Shown here: in pieces, positions 52,444-63,400 of the stretch
Layout of the letters: each line of letters starts with the position of its first letter
Numbering within the stretch: the first letter of the stretch is position 1
NCBI RefSeq assembly: GCF_003384035.1
Contig: NZ_QQAK01000012.1
Location: 1 to 64,000, forward strand
Source of the DNA: Sporosarcina sp. BI001-red
Lineage (GTDB): Bacteria; Bacillota; Bacilli; Bacillales_A; Planococcaceae
Direction: 5' to 3'
Length of the DNA stretch: 64,000 bases
Position numbers and translations under genes: made by a program
The notes under the pieces: generated by a model
The model's database searches: none
Told to the model about the DNA's origin: nothing
What the model saw: the letters and a program-made list of their open reading frames with translations, nothing else

Positions 52444-52652
52444 GTAATGGAACCTTTCACCTTTCAATATTCCCTCAGCCGGTCCGTCTGTAACAGGACA
52501 ACAAGATTTTGCCCACTTCTCTCTAAAAATAGAGAAAACAAGACGTTTACATGGATACTTTGTTCAGTTTGATTGCATACTTTTGAAGCGTATAAGCAGA
52601 TGGCAGGTAGGGAATCCTTCGTAAAAGTAAGGAAATGAATGGAGGACTAATT

Positions 52653-54221
52653 TTGACTCTTAATAATGAAAAACTACCTAAGGAACCGTTATCTTATTGG
52701 CGCACAAATATAGAATTTCCTAAGTTTCCTAAATTGGAACGGGATATTGACGTGGATGTAGTGATTGTTGGGGCAGGTATTACGGGAATCACTTCAGCTT
52801 ATCTGTTGGCTAATGAAGGATTGAAAGTCGCTGTTATCGACTCTGACGAAGTCCTGAATGGAACCACGGCACACACTACTGCAAAGATAACTGCTCAACA
52901 TGATTTGATATATGCTGAATTCATCCATAGTATGGGAAGAGATAAGGCGGGATTGTATTATCAAGCGAATTCAGAAGCACTCAACTTTATAAAGAAGACA
53001 GTGGATGAACATTCAATCGAATGTGAGTTTAGTCCCCAAGATTCTTACATTTACGCTACCACGGAGAAATGTGCGAAGAAGGTAGAAAAAGAAGCAGAGG
53101 CTTATAAAATTCTTGGAATCGATGGGGAATTGGTTGATACGATTCCGTTTGAAATAGAAATCCAAAATGCACTAGTAATGAAAAATCAAGCACAATTTCA
53201 TCCAACAAAGTATCTTGTCCATCTCATTGAGCTCATCAAGGAAAAAGGTGGCCAGATTTTTGAACAAACAACAGCGGTAAATATAGAAACCGGTGATATG
53301 CCGTCCGTTCTAACTACGGAGGACTCCCGAATAACCGCTAAGCACGTTCTCATTTGTACGCATTTCCCATTTTATGAGGGAACAGGTCTTTACTCAACTA
53401 GACTATATGCAAGTCGTTCCTACGCCTTGGCAGTCAAGACCAAAGAGAGATTCCCTGGTGGAATTTTTATTAGTGCGGATAAGCCTACGCGTTCCTTACG
53501 CTCCGTAAACGCAAACGATGAAGAGTTGGTCCTCATTGTCGGAGAAGACCATAAAACAGGTCAAGGAATTGAAACGATGGATCATTATAAGGCTTTGGAG
53601 ACGTTTGGGGAAGATGTATTCGAACTGGAAGAAGTGAGATATCGTTGGTCGGCACAAGACTTAGTGTCATTGGATAACTTGCCATATATCGGTGAGTTAA
53701 CAGCTGGAAATCCTAATGTGCTGATAGCGACAGGATTCCGAAAATGGGGAATGTCGAATGGAACCGCCGCTGCTCTGCTATTCAGGGACATGGTTCTTGG
53801 CAAAGAGAATCCCTATGAAGAGCTATACACCCCAGCGCGTTTCAATGTTATTCCAAGTGTGAAAAACCTTGTTGTTGAAAATGCTAATGTAGTGGGGCAG
53901 CTCATTAAAGGAAAGCTAGATAGACCAGAGAAAACACCTGAAACCTTATCTAATGGGGAAGGCGCTGTCATTACGTTGGATGGTCATCGAAAAGGCGCGT
54001 TTAAAGATGACGAAGGTAATGTTCATATCGTCGATACGACGTGTACGCATATTGGGTGTGAAGTGTCATGGAATAACGGTGAACGGTCTTGGGACTGTCC
54101 GTGCCATGGCTCTCGATTTTCATATACCGGAGAAGTGATCGAGGGGCCGGCTGAAAAACCGTTACAGAAATATGACTATAAAATGATTGATAATCTTACT
54201 TCGGAGGATTCAGGATATTAA
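52653..54221 (+). CDS. FAD-dependent oxidoreductase with Rieske domain (YhfW-like)
   Basis: A 522-residue flavoprotein. The DAO-type part has VVIVGAGITGITSAYLLANEG and TTAHTTAKITAQHDLIY; the last 100 residues form a Rieske [2Fe-2S] domain with CTHIGC and CPCHGS, which hold two Cys and two His ligands. This combination is that of B. subtilis YhfW, whose substrate is unknown. ATGGAGGAC precedes TTG 52653. It is followed by a bidirectional terminator and stands alone. Confidence 0.9.
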   Translation: MTLNNEKLPKEPLSYWRTNIEFPKFPKLERDIDVDVVIVGAGITGITSAYLLANEGLKVAVIDSDEVLNGTTAHTTAKITAQHDLIYAEFIHSMGRDKAGLYYQANSEALNFIKKTVDEHSIECEFSPQDSYIYATTEKCAKKVEKEAEAYKILGIDGELVDTIPFEIEIQNALVMKNQAQFHPTKYLVHLIELIKEKGGQIFEQTTAVNIETGDMPSVLTTEDSRITAKHVLICTHFPFYEGTGLYSTRLYASRSYALAVKTKERFPGGIFISADKPTRSLRSVNANDEELVLIVGEDHKTGQGIETMDHYKALETFGEDVFELEEVRYRWSAQDLVSLDNLPYIGELTAGNPNVLIATGFRKWGMSNGTAAALLFRDMVLGKENPYEELYTPARFNVIPSVKNLVVENANVVGQLIKGKLDRPEKTPETLSNGEGAVITLDGHRKGAFKDDEGNVHIVDTTCTHIGCEVSWNNGERSWDCPCHGSRFSYTGEVIEGPAEKPLQKYDYKMIDNLTSEDSGY

Positions 54222-54239
54222 CTGAAGGGAATTACAAAA

Positions 54240-54265
54240 AATCGAGCATTAAAAAATGCTCGATT
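54240..54265. terminator. bidirectional terminator
   Basis: AATCGAGCATT (54240-54250) pairs with AATGCTCGATT (54255-54265), flanked by A's and T's, between the convergent Rieske and AhpD-like genes. Confidence 0.8.
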
Positions 54266-54272
54266 TGAAGGC

Positions 54273-54716
54273 TTATTTTTCAGTTGCATGATTCCCCATT
54301 GCTATGGAAATCCTGTTCCAATTATTGATTTGGTTAATGATAAGGATTAGGTCGACGTATTGTTTTTCGTTGAAATGCAGACGGACACGGTTGTAAAGTT
54401 CATCGGGCACACGTTTTGTTGGGATTAAAGTCACGTGCTCGGTTAACTCTAATGCAATCTTTTCCGAATCTGTGTAAAAGTCACAATCACTCCATGCTCC
54501 GATACAATATATTCGCTGCTCAGTTTCACCGTCTTTTCTCGCATCAGCAGTATGCATATTTAAACAGTATGCACACCCATTAATCTGGGAGGCGCGGATT
54601 TTGATTAACTCCTGCAGGCTTTGTTCGATTGCTGTCGTTTTTGTGTACTCCTCCATCTTCAACATAACTCCCATACCTTCTGGTGCATGATCAAAATGAG
54701 AAACTCTTTGTTCCAT
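54273..54716 (-). CDS. carboxymuconolactone decarboxylase / AhpD-like protein
   Basis: A 147-residue protein with the AhpD-type redox motif NGCAYCLNMHT (CxxC followed by His three residues later) after the helix LQELIKIRASQ. Members act as alkylhydroperoxidase-like peroxidases or are of unknown role. It has normal length for the YurZ/YdfG-like group. AAGGGG lies upstream of the start. Nothing in the vicinity reveals its partner reductase. Confidence 0.9.
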   Translation of the reverse strand: MEQRVSHFDHAPEGMGVMLKMEEYTKTTAIEQSLQELIKIRASQINGCAYCLNMHTADARKDGETEQRIYCIGAWSDCDFYTDSEKIALELTEHVTLIPTKRVPDELYNRVRLHFNEKQYVDLILIINQINNWNRISIAMGNHATEK

Positions 54717-54806
54717 AACGTAAAACCCCTTTTATCTTGGATAAATGTATTATACCTCTAAAGGGCAGATACACGGTCAGAAATGCACCAAGGCTTCTAG
54801 AAATAT

Positions 54807-54840
54807 AATACCCACCCTTTACCTCGATTGGGTAGGTATT
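54807..54840 (-). terminator. terminator after isolated rpmJ
   Basis: AATACCCACCC (54807-54817) pairs with GGGTAGGTATT (54830-54840) with one mismatch. On the minus strand it follows rpmJ by about 30 bases and is followed by an A/T-rich stretch. Confidence 0.65.
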
Positions 54841-54868
54841 GTAAAACTAGGGTGAGCTATCTGATGGT

Positions 54869-55051
<183 letters not shown>

Positions 55052-55307
55052 TTATGATTTTCTCTTTATATGTAGTAATATATCCATGGATTCCTTTAAA
55101 ATCGCTGGCAACTTAACCCATTGTGAAAATTATTTATTGTATCACGTGAAGAAATATGACGTATGGCGCGGTTTACAAAATTACTTCATCCCATTTCGAA
55201 CAATAAAGTTGATTTCCAATCTTGACTATAGTAATTTTAACCATAGGTTACTAATAGTAAGCTTGTGCGACCGAGTACATTAAACAAGCGATAAGGAGTG
55301 AGTGAAA

Positions 55308-56321
55308 TTGACTTCAACAGCAAAAATGTTCAATGGAATTCCATTATCCGTATTGGATCTTGCACCCATCAATGAAGGCGGAAGTCCTACTGAAACATTT
55401 AAAAACAGTGTAGAATTAGCTCAACACGCAGAACAGTTAGGATTTAATCGTTATTGGTTGGCAGAGCATCATAATATGCCAGGTGTCGGAAGTTCAGCAA
55501 CATCTGTTTTAATCGGCCATATTGCGGGTGCAACAGAACGGATGCGTATTGGGTCTGGTGGTGTCATGTTGCCAAACCACGCACCGCTTGTCATTGCGGA
55601 ACAGTTCGGTACGCTCGATGCAATTTATCCAGGACGGATTGACCTTGGTTTAGGCCGTGCACCCGGTAGTGACCAGGCAACGGCATATGCATTACGTCGT
55701 ACATTGCACAGTAGTGGGGAGGACTTCCCACAACAAGTAGAAGAACTACGTTCGTATTTCGAGCCACAACCGAATGCCCGTGTTCGTGCGTTTCCGGGAG
55801 AAGGGCAAGACATACCGATTTGGTTACTTGGTTCATCAGGCTTTAGTGCACAGCTTGCTGCACAACAAGGATTGCCGTTTTCGTTCGCCAGCCATTTTGC
55901 GCCAGCTTATGTGATGCAAGCGTTACAACTGTACCATCAAAATTTCAAGCCCTCTAGACATCTGCAAGACCCGTATGCAATGTTAGGTGTCAGTATTGTT
56001 GCTGCTGATACAGATGAGAAAGCGTTATGGCTTGCAACATCCTTCCAGCAACAGTTCTTAAGTTTACACCGGGGGATGCCGACACAATTCAAGCCACCTT
56101 TGGATGATCCGGATGCTGTGTGGTCACCAAGTGAGAAAGTGTCAGCTGCCAATATGCTCGATTCTCCTGCGACCATTGTAGGTAGTCCTGAAACGGTAAA
56201 ACGTAAACTGGAAGCATTCTTGAATCAGACAAAAGCGAATGAGTTCATCATCAGTTCTCCTGTATTTTATCAGGAAGATCGCTTGCGTTCGTTTGAAATT
56301 ATTGCGGAAATGATGAATTAA
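55308..56321 (+). CDS. LLM class flavin-dependent oxidoreductase
   Basis: A 337-residue luciferase-like monooxygenase. The start [20 protein letters not shown], then [36 protein letters not shown] block (here [20 protein letters not shown]), and [12 protein letters not shown] are diagnostic of the YwnB/YhbW-like group. GGAG lies 9 bases before TTG 55308; GTG 55302 is too near. Cofactor is FMN; the substrate is unknown. A long perfect terminator follows. Confidence 0.9.
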   Translation: MTSTAKMFNGIPLSVLDLAPINEGGSPTETFKNSVELAQHAEQLGFNRYWLAEHHNMPGVGSSATSVLIGHIAGATERMRIGSGGVMLPNHAPLVIAEQFGTLDAIYPGRIDLGLGRAPGSDQATAYALRRTLHSSGEDFPQQVEELRSYFEPQPNARVRAFPGEGQDIPIWLLGSSGFSAQLAAQQGLPFSFASHFAPAYVMQALQLYHQNFKPSRHLQDPYAMLGVSIVAADTDEKALWLATSFQQQFLSLHRGMPTQFKPPLDDPDAVWSPSEKVSAANMLDSPATIVGSPETVKRKLEAFLNQTKANEFIISSPVFYQEDRLRSFEIIAEMMN

Positions 56322-56324
56322 CTT

Positions 56325-56369
56325 AAAAAGCCTTTGACTTTCCAATACTAGGAAAGTCAAAGGCTTTTT
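56325..56369. terminator. strong bidirectional terminator, repeat copy 1
   Basis: Exact 19-base arms (56325-56343 and 56351-56369) beginning AAAAAGCCTTTGACTTTCC. It separates two convergent genes. A near copy occurs at 59217-59255. Confidence 0.88.
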
Positions 56370-56378
56370 CTATATAGT

Positions 56379-57257
56379 TTACTGATTGCTATGTCGAACA
56401 AGGAATTCCGACATAAGCTGGTTGGTCAGTTCGTTTTCATCTGCAAAAAGACTGTGGCTGCTGTCCTTTAAAATATGAAGTTCACTCTTGTCGATTAATT
56501 CATGAATCTCTTCACTCTCAGAGCGAGCAGTGATCCAATCATGATAGCCCGCAAGTATTATAGCAGGGACATTCAGTTCCTTTAACTCTTCTCGAACGTC
56601 GTACGTACGAAGGAATTCTGCGAATCCTTTGTTAGCAGCCTCCACATTGCGCTCAAGTGGTGGCCGTTTCACAAGTGGTTGAGTATTTGAATCCGAGTTG
56701 GCGACAACTTTTGAATATAACGGACCCATAACTTTGTCGTATTCTTGAAGTTGTTCAATCGATTCAAATTTACCGTCCCACAACAAGTCTGCCATAGCAA
56801 TTTGTTCAGCATTTCCGTGTTGTTCTACATGTTTCTTCGCTTTCTCTAAAAAACTGTATGAAGGGGAGGTAGCTGCTAAAATTAGTCCCGCTACATTCTT
56901 TTCGTATTTTACCGCATAACTCATCGCAACGATTCCGCCGTATGAATGGCCTAAAATCCAGATCTTTTCAAGGCCGAGGTGTTGTCGAAGTGCTTCGACA
57001 TCTTCCACATTTTGCGTCAATGTGTAGTTATCCGGATCGTCCTTTTCTGAGAAACCACAGCCACGTTGGTCGACATAAACGAGTTGAGCCGTTTTTGTCA
57101 ATTCATCTAAATAAGGTTTGAACGTAATATGGCAGCCTCCTGGACCACCGTGAATGACGAATACGACCGGTTTTTCTTTAAGGCGGTCACCATCGATTTC
57201 AATACCTTGTCCATCTACATCGTAAAAGATTTTTGTTCCGTTAATATGTGCATACAT
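56379..57257 (-). CDS. proline iminopeptidase-like alpha/beta hydrolase
   Basis: A 292-residue S33-family hydrolase. HGGPGGCHITF is the proline iminopeptidase signature, VYVDQRGCGFSEK follows, and the triad is Ser in ILGHSYGGIVAM, Asp in GYHDWIT and His in DSSHSLF. ATGGAGGC lies 9 bases before ATG 57257; the longer frame overlaps the upstream transporter gene. It would release N-terminal proline or similar residues. Co-transcribed with the sodium symporter upstream, which may import the product or substrate. Confidence 0.88.
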   Translation of the reverse strand: MYAHINGTKIFYDVDGQGIEIDGDRLKEKPVVFVIHGGPGGCHITFKPYLDELTKTAQLVYVDQRGCGFSEKDDPDNYTLTQNVEDVEALRQHLGLEKIWILGHSYGGIVAMSYAVKYEKNVAGLILAATSPSYSFLEKAKKHVEQHGNAEQIAMADLLWDGKFESIEQLQEYDKVMGPLYSKVVANSDSNTQPLVKRPPLERNVEAANKGFAEFLRTYDVREELKELNVPAIILAGYHDWITARSESEEIHELIDKSELHILKDSSHSLFADENELTNQLMSEFLVRHSNQ

Positions 57258-57279
57258 AATTTGAAAGCCTCCATTGACG

Positions 57280-58941
57280 TTAGTTTGATTGGTTTTCGAG
57301 CTCTGTGGCAGTGACTTTTGCCTTCTTTTTCGGCATGACGAATGCAAAGAGTGCAACGACTCCTACGCATAGACCGATAAGAGAACAAGCGATTAAGAAA
57401 GGCCACATGTTGATGAAGTTGATAGAAATCATAAATGCAGCATAGATGACGACGCTTCCTGCAAAGATTCCATAATCTTTTTTAGTAACCGTTTTGAATA
57501 CGAATTTTTGTCCCTTGTCTCCTTCTTCTTTGAAGAACAGGCTAAATAGAAGTGTACCTACTAAGGAGACAATCAGACCAAGAATTACGGGATCTATGCT
57601 AGTTTGTATGATGTTGCAAAGGACTGTAGTAACTCCACCTCCTATAATTCCAGCCATTGCCCCATAGGAATTTGCTCTTGGCCAGAAGAGTCCTAGCATA
57701 ATTGGAACGAATGTCGCCCCAGCGAATATCTTCAGTGTGAACAATAATAATCCCATGATGGAGGGTGTTAAAATCGCTGCAACTGTTGAGAAAGCACCAA
57801 TAATAACGAGTGTCCATCTTGTAAGTCGGATGGTTTTTTTATCGTCAATAGGTAAGCCTTTTTTCTTTAGACGATGCTCGTACAAATCTCTTGTGACATG
57901 GATACCAGCACCGAGCAAATTCGAATCGATTGTTGACATGCATGCTCCGAGAATTCCAGTAACGATAATCATACCTACCCAAGGATTAATAATTTCCATC
58001 GAAAGTACAGGTAAGATTGTTTCTGGATTTGCAAGATCGGGCAATAGTGATTTTCCGATTCCACCGATTAACGTAAGACCAAATGCCATGGAAACCCCCA
58101 TGAACAAAGCAATCAATAAACTGATTCGTTGAATGGATTTAACGCTTTTTGCTGAATAGATCCGTTGAATTTGTGTTTGACTGACTGTGTTAAGTGGCAT
58201 GAATGTAATCACCCATCCGATAACCAACATAAACGTAACAGTCTCGGTTGTACTCATGAACTCAGTTCCAAGTACACCTTTTAGTAACTCACCACCATTG
58301 AGTGATGCACTAAAGACAGAACTACCAGGATCCATTGCATGGAAACCGAATAGGATTACTAATATCAATCCAATCAGCATAATAATTGTTTGGGCCCAGT
58401 CTGTAAGAGCAACGCCCATCAGACCTCCAAATGTCGTGTAAGTAATCGTAATAGCGGCTGTAACGACAATCGCCACAATAGGATTAATACCTAGGATAGT
58501 ATTCAGGATCATGCCGATTCCGAGTATACTACCACCCGCACTTCCTATTAATGCGATAAGCGAGCAAATCGTCGTCAATGTAGCAACTGGACGGTTATAT
58601 CGTTCCGCCATCAAGTCAGGAAGGGTGAACACATCGTAATGCTCTGCAATCTTACGGATTCTACCTGAGATGAAAAATAAAACAAAGTAGGATGTACTTG
58701 CAGCAACTAACATCCAAATCAAGGAGAAGCCTCCCGTATAAACCATTCCACTAAAGCCCATGTACGTGTTCGCACCGACTACTGTAGCGAGAACTGTACT
58801 GAATAATACGGCAGAATTCATTTTGTTGTCGGCTACATAGAAATCTGCTCGAGATTCTTGTTTGCCAGAAACCATAACGCCAATCACTATCATGCCGATC
58901 AAATAGATAATAGGGATTAAATAATACGTATGCCATTCCAT
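57280..58941 (-). CDS. sodium:solute symporter (SSS family)
   Basis: A 553-residue transporter with about 13 spans. The helix 1 region VVGANTYMGFSGMVYTGGFS and GILGACMSTIDSNLLGAGIHVTRDLYE, where serines bind sodium, are conserved in the family. The start is ATG 58941 with GGAGGG 7 bases upstream; the frame reaches to 58968. It lies just before the iminopeptidase gene (22-base gap), suggesting peptide- or proline-related uptake, but the substrate is unknown. Confidence 0.9.
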   Translation of the reverse strand: MEWHTYYLIPIIYLIGMIVIGVMVSGKQESRADFYVADNKMNSAVLFSTVLATVVGANTYMGFSGMVYTGGFSLIWMLVAASTSYFVLFFISGRIRKIAEHYDVFTLPDLMAERYNRPVATLTTICSLIALIGSAGGSILGIGMILNTILGINPIVAIVVTAAITITYTTFGGLMGVALTDWAQTIIMLIGLILVILFGFHAMDPGSSVFSASLNGGELLKGVLGTEFMSTTETVTFMLVIGWVITFMPLNTVSQTQIQRIYSAKSVKSIQRISLLIALFMGVSMAFGLTLIGGIGKSLLPDLANPETILPVLSMEIINPWVGMIIVTGILGACMSTIDSNLLGAGIHVTRDLYEHRLKKKGLPIDDKKTIRLTRWTLVIIGAFSTVAAILTPSIMGLLLFTLKIFAGATFVPIMLGLFWPRANSYGAMAGIIGGGVTTVLCNIIQTSIDPVILGLIVSLVGTLLFSLFFKEEGDKGQKFVFKTVTKKDYGIFAGSVVIYAAFMISINFINMWPFLIACSLIGLCVGVVALFAFVMPKKKAKVTATELENQSN

Positions 58942-59216
58942 GATGTTTCCCTCCAATTCAATCTGCAAAATTTAATATTCTAAATAATATCATCGTGTAT
59001 ACGATATATCAATAGTATTCTGAAAAGATATGAAACATAATTTACGGTGACTTGCATCGAAACCCTGTTTAAGAGTAATGGAACCCCTTACATTCTTTTA
59101 AAAGTTTTAATCTGATTTGGAGTAGAAAAGGATAGATTATGTAATATAGAAGGGCAAATCACATAGAATCGAGATCGAATTGACAAGATGCGTAGGGGGA
59201 ATATCTCTAGAAAGTT

Positions 59217-59255
59217 AAAAGCCTTTGACCTTCCCGGTATGGAAAGTCAAAGGCT
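59217..59255. repeat. hairpin, repeat copy 2 of the 56.3-kb terminator
   Basis: AAAAGCCTTTGACCTTCC (59217-59234) and the complementary GGAAAGTCAAAGGCT (59241-59255) match the terminator at 56325-56369 except for a few bases. It lies after the tetR gene (minus strand). The rest of 58942-59323 has no gene. Confidence 0.75.
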
Positions 59256-59323
59256 CTTCAGCGTTACATATAGTTGATGTGTGTCATTCAAAGCACATTT
59301 CAGTAGCGGGACAGATAAGGAAT

Positions 59324-60208
59324 TCATAAGAGCTCAATAGCTAATAGACTTGCAAGTTTCTCTCGATAGATATCGAACTCTTTAACTGTTTTTAAATTGG
59401 CTAACATTCCTTGAAATGCATATTTTTCTATAGAAGGTTTCTGAAGTTCGCTGTTTAGAAAAGCTAAAACCCCTGTAAGTCCTTCCTTTTGAGCATCACT
59501 AAAATTCATAACTTCAAGCTGTTCTTTCATATCTGCTAATAAGGAGGATGCTTTTTCATGATGATTTAAGGAACTGCATGATTGGTTTGTGAAAAGATCC
59601 AGCAAGTTATTTTTCATAATGGGTTCTTCACCATTTTCAAAAGAGGACACCATATCTTCAATGCGATTCATGATGAAAGTTGGAACAAGCGTCGCATCTA
59701 TCTGTGAATTTTGAATCAGTATCGCTGCTAGGTAACTGCTTCTAATTCCTTCAATTAGCATAATAATATCGCCTGTGTAGCCATTTACTTTATCTCCGTA
59801 TACTTTTTTTAAGTTCTTTTCGTACCAAGTCAACATTTCAAATTGAGTTTTCCCCATAACTTCACGAAGTTCTTTGTTAATCGTAAAACTTTGTTCCCGC
59901 ATATAAACCATGAAAAAGTCTTTTTGTTGGGCCAGTTGTTCAAATGGGACGTTTAACAGTTTTACGAGTTTTTCACGGGGAGGTAGCTGTTCAGCATCTA
60001 TTTCGAGTGTTCTTGCTCTCATCTGTTCGAAATAATATTCGAAAATGGCGATGTGCAGCGCCTCTTTGGAAGGGAAGTAATTGTAAAATGCACCTTTAGA
60101 TATCCCGCAATCATTCACTATCTCTTGAATGGATGTATTTGTGAAACCATTTTCAGCAAATAATTTGATGGCCGACTCAATGATTTCTTTTTGTTTTCGC
60201 GCCTTCAT
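59324..60208 (-). CDS. TetR family regulator (YerO-like)
   Basis: A 294-residue repressor. The N-terminal TetR helix-turn-helix reads FAENGFTNTSIQEIVNDCGI then SKGAFYNYFPSKEALH; the long C-terminal ligand-binding part is unusual in size and close to B. subtilis YerO, which neighbours the swrC (yerP) pump. AAAAGGTGAG precedes ATG 60208; the frame extends to 60250 without a site. It diverges from an RND pump gene, with several matching operator-like sites between them, so it probably represses both. Confidence 0.88.
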   Translation of the reverse strand: MKARKQKEIIESAIKLFAENGFTNTSIQEIVNDCGISKGAFYNYFPSKEALHIAIFEYYFEQMRARTLEIDAEQLPPREKLVKLLNVPFEQLAQQKDFFMVYMREQSFTINKELREVMGKTQFEMLTWYEKNLKKVYGDKVNGYTGDIIMLIEGIRSSYLAAILIQNSQIDATLVPTFIMNRIEDMVSSFENGEEPIMKNNLLDLFTNQSCSSLNHHEKASSLLADMKEQLEVMNFSDAQKEGLTGVLAFLNSELQKPSIEKYAFQGMLANLKTVKEFDIYREKLASLLAIELL

Positions 60209-60243
60209 TAGTCTCACCTTTTCAACGTGCATATTTTTATGTA

Positions 60244-60269
60244 TTACCATTCAGTTTACCAAGCAGTCA
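60244..60269 (-). promoter_or_regulatory. two operator-like sites upstream of tetR
   Basis: TTACCATTCAGTTT (60244-60257) and TTACCAAGCAGTCA (60256-60269) read on the minus strand as AAACTGAATGGTAA and TGACTGCTTGGTAA, resembling the sites near the pump promoter. They lie between a TTGACA (60280-60275) and a possible TAAACT box for tetR. Confidence 0.55.
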
Positions 60270-60394
60270 CATATTGTCAACATAAGGGTGAGAAGTAGCT
60301 GTAATTGTTGTTTCTTCTGACCGTATAGTCATGCAACGTGAAATAATGGTTTATGTGAAAAATCAGTGAGAATAGTACGCAATAATTCTTGCGT

Positions 60395-60422
60395 TTGACT
60401 GATTGGTCATTTATAGTATAAA
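60395..60422 (+). promoter_or_regulatory. promoter for the RND pump
   Basis: TTGACT (60395-60400), 16 bases, TATAAA (60417-60422). The first operator copy covers the -35 box and part of the spacer. Confidence 0.7.
60396..60409 (+). promoter_or_regulatory. TetR operator 1
   Basis: TGACTGATTGGTCA, a partial palindrome that overlaps the -35 of the pump promoter. It matches operator 2 at 12 of 14 positions. Confidence 0.7.
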
Positions 60423-60428
60423 ACATCA

Positions 60429-60442
60429 TGACTGCATGGTCA
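60429..60442 (+). promoter_or_regulatory. TetR operator 2
   Basis: TGACTGCATGGTCA, centred 33 bases downstream of operator 1 (about three helix turns), near the expected transcription start. Confidence 0.7.
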
Positions 60443-60479
60443 ATGAAGTAGAGAATTATCAACACGGGGAGTGTATGAG

Positions 60480-63400
60480 TTGAAGAAAATCACTAATTTC
60501 GCGCTGAACAATAAGTTTGCAGTGTGGATACTGACAATTATGGTTGTAGTTGCCGGGTTGTATTCCGGTTTCAATATGAAACAGGAAACAATGCCAACTA
60601 TTACTTTACCGAACGTAACGGTTCTGACTACCTATCCAGGAGCAGCTCCGGATGAGGTAGCTGAAAAAGTAACAGTTCCAATCGAGCAACGGATTCAAAA
60701 CTTAAATGGTGTAGAACTGGTTAGCTCCTCTTCTTTAGCTAATGCATCATCTATTCAAGTTCAATTTGATTTCAACACAGATATGGATAAGGCTACCGAA
60801 GAAATAAAAGAAGCTTTGTCGACGCTTTCGTTGCCTGAAAGTGTAAAAGAACCACAAGTATCACGACTAAGTTTCGATGCACTCCCAGTTCTCACGTTGA
60901 GTGTAAGTGATAACAAACGGACTGCGGAGGAAATGACGACCGTAGTGGAAAAAGATGTTCTACCTGAATTAGAAGGTATCGAAGGTGTAGCAGATGTCCA
61001 AATTACTGGTCAGCAATTGAAAAAAGTCACAATTGATTTTGATGATGAACAGTTAAAGAAATACGGATTATCACAGGATACAATTCAGCAAATCATTCAA
61101 GGATCAGATATTACATTCCCATTAGGTTTGACTAATTTTGATGGCAAAGTAAAGAACCTGGTCATTGATGGGAACATTGCTAGTGTGGACGATTTGAAAA
61201 AATTGAAGATTCCTGCCATGCCTGCTCAAGCGGGTCAAATGGGTCAAGCGCAACAGGGGAATCCAGGTGCACAAACACAACAAGGAAATCCACAAGCACA
61301 AGCTCCTGCAGAAATTCCTTCTGTTCAATTAGGAGATTTAGCCGATATCAAAGTGGTAAGTGAGGCTGAATCGATTTCTAGAACGAACGGGGAAGACTCC
61401 ATCGGAATTCAAATTGTAAAAGCAGCTGACGGCAATACTGTTGAAGTTGTCAACGATGTGAAAGATAAAATTTCTACTTTTGAAAAAGACTTGGATTTAA
61501 AAGTCATTACTACGTTGGACCAAGGGGAACCCATCGAAAGTGCAGTAAGTACGATGCTTAGTAAAGCATTGTTCGGGATCATATTTGCTGTATTGATCAT
61601 CTTATTGTTCTTGAGAAGTATTAAAACTACCCTGATTTCCATCATTTCAATTCCATTGTCTCTATTGATGGCCATATTCCTATTGCATCAAATGGATATC
61701 ACTTTAAACCTGTTGACACTAGGTGCCTTGACGGTTGCGATTGGTCGTGTAATCGATGACTCAATCGTCGTTATGGAAAATATCTATAGACGTATGGCAC
61801 TACCAGGAGAACAATTACGTGGAAAAGAGTTAATACGCGAAGCGACTCGTCAGATGTTTATCCCAATCTTCTCATCTACAATCGTGACAATCGCAGTATT
61901 CTTGCCAATAGGGTTAGTTGGTGGAATGGTTGGACAGATGTTCTTACCGTTTGCATTAGCGGTAGCATTTGCACTCGCAGCATCATTAGTTGTGGCTGTG
62001 ACCATTGTTCCAATGCTTGCTCATTCGTTGTATAAAAAGCAATTGAGTCTAGTTGGAACAAAAGAAGTTAAAGCAGAAAAAGAAAAACCAGGAAAGCTAG
62101 CAAACGCATATATTCATGTTCTGGAATGGACATTGAATCATAAGCTGATTACCTTCGGGGGATCTGTAGTCGTACTTGTTCTTAGTTTCTTCTTGGTTCC
62201 TTTGATAGGCGTTAGCTTCTTGCCTGATGAAGAAGAAAAAATGATCATGGCTACTTATAGTCCGGAAGCGGGCCAAACAAGAGAAGATGTAGAAAAAATC
62301 ACTATGGATGCAGAGAACTATTTAAGTAAACATGAAGGAGTTACGACGTATCAGTATTCGTTAGGTGGCGGTAGCCCTATGGATGCCATGATGGGAATGG
62401 GTGGAAGTAATTCTGCGCTGTTCTTCATTGAATACGATAAAGACTTTAAAAACTTCGGTGATGAAACAACTAAAGTCATTGACACGCTAAATGAAGACAC
62501 AGCCAAAGGTCAATGGAAAAGTATGGACTTTGGCGGCATGGGCGGCAGTGGCTTACAATTATATGTCTATGGGGATAACAAGGAAGATATCGAGAAAGCA
62601 ACTGACCAAATCTTGCCTATTCTAGAAGGCAACAAGAATTTGGAAAAAGTTGAGTCTAGCCTTACAGAAGCATATGACCAATACAAACTTGTCGCAAATC
62701 AGGAAAAATTGAGCAGCTTAGGATTAACCGCAGCACAAGTTGGCATGAATCTCATGACTCCTGGTGAAGCGCCTGCAATAACTACGGTAAAACAAGATGG
62801 AAAAGAGTTAAATGTGTATATCGATGTGAAGGAAGATCAATATAAGAATATCGATGAGTTGAAGAACAAAGTCATTCAATCACCATTAGGCATTCCTGTA
62901 AAACTTGGAGATGTAATGGATGTCGAAGAAGGTAAAACGCCAGACACAATCCAGCGAAGAGATGGCAAAATGTATGCCTCCCTTACGGCTGATGTGACAA
63001 GTAAAGATGTCGCAGCCATTTCAAGTTCAGTAGAAAAGAAAATCAGCAATCTTGATTTACCAAGCGGAGTGAAAGTGGACTTCGGCGGTGTCACTGAACA
63101 GATCAATGAGTCATTCTCCCAATTAGGGCTTGCTATGCTAGCAGCAGTAGCGATTGTTTACTTTGTACTTGTTGTGACATTTGGCGGTGCCTTAGCTCCA
63201 CTCGCTATTTTGTTCTCACTACCATTCACAATTATCGGTAGTTTAGTGGCGCTTTGGATTTCCGGGGAGCCAATAAATGTATCTGCTATGATTGGTGCAT
63301 TGATGTTGATTGGTATTGTTGTAACGAACGCGATTGTTTTGATTGACCGCGTGATTCATCAAGAGAAGGAAGGACTTTCAACACGTGAAGCCCTTTTGGA

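Noticed and set aside
55086..55283. 65-codon open frame before the luciferase-like gene
   Set aside because: There is no ribosome-binding site, and composition looks non-coding. The stretch is the upstream region of rpmJ (minus strand) and of the LLM gene.
61200..61320. Gln/Gly-rich stretch in the RND pump as an inserted low-complexity element
   Set aside because: A similar linker occurs at the same place in B. subtilis SwrC, so it is normal for this family.
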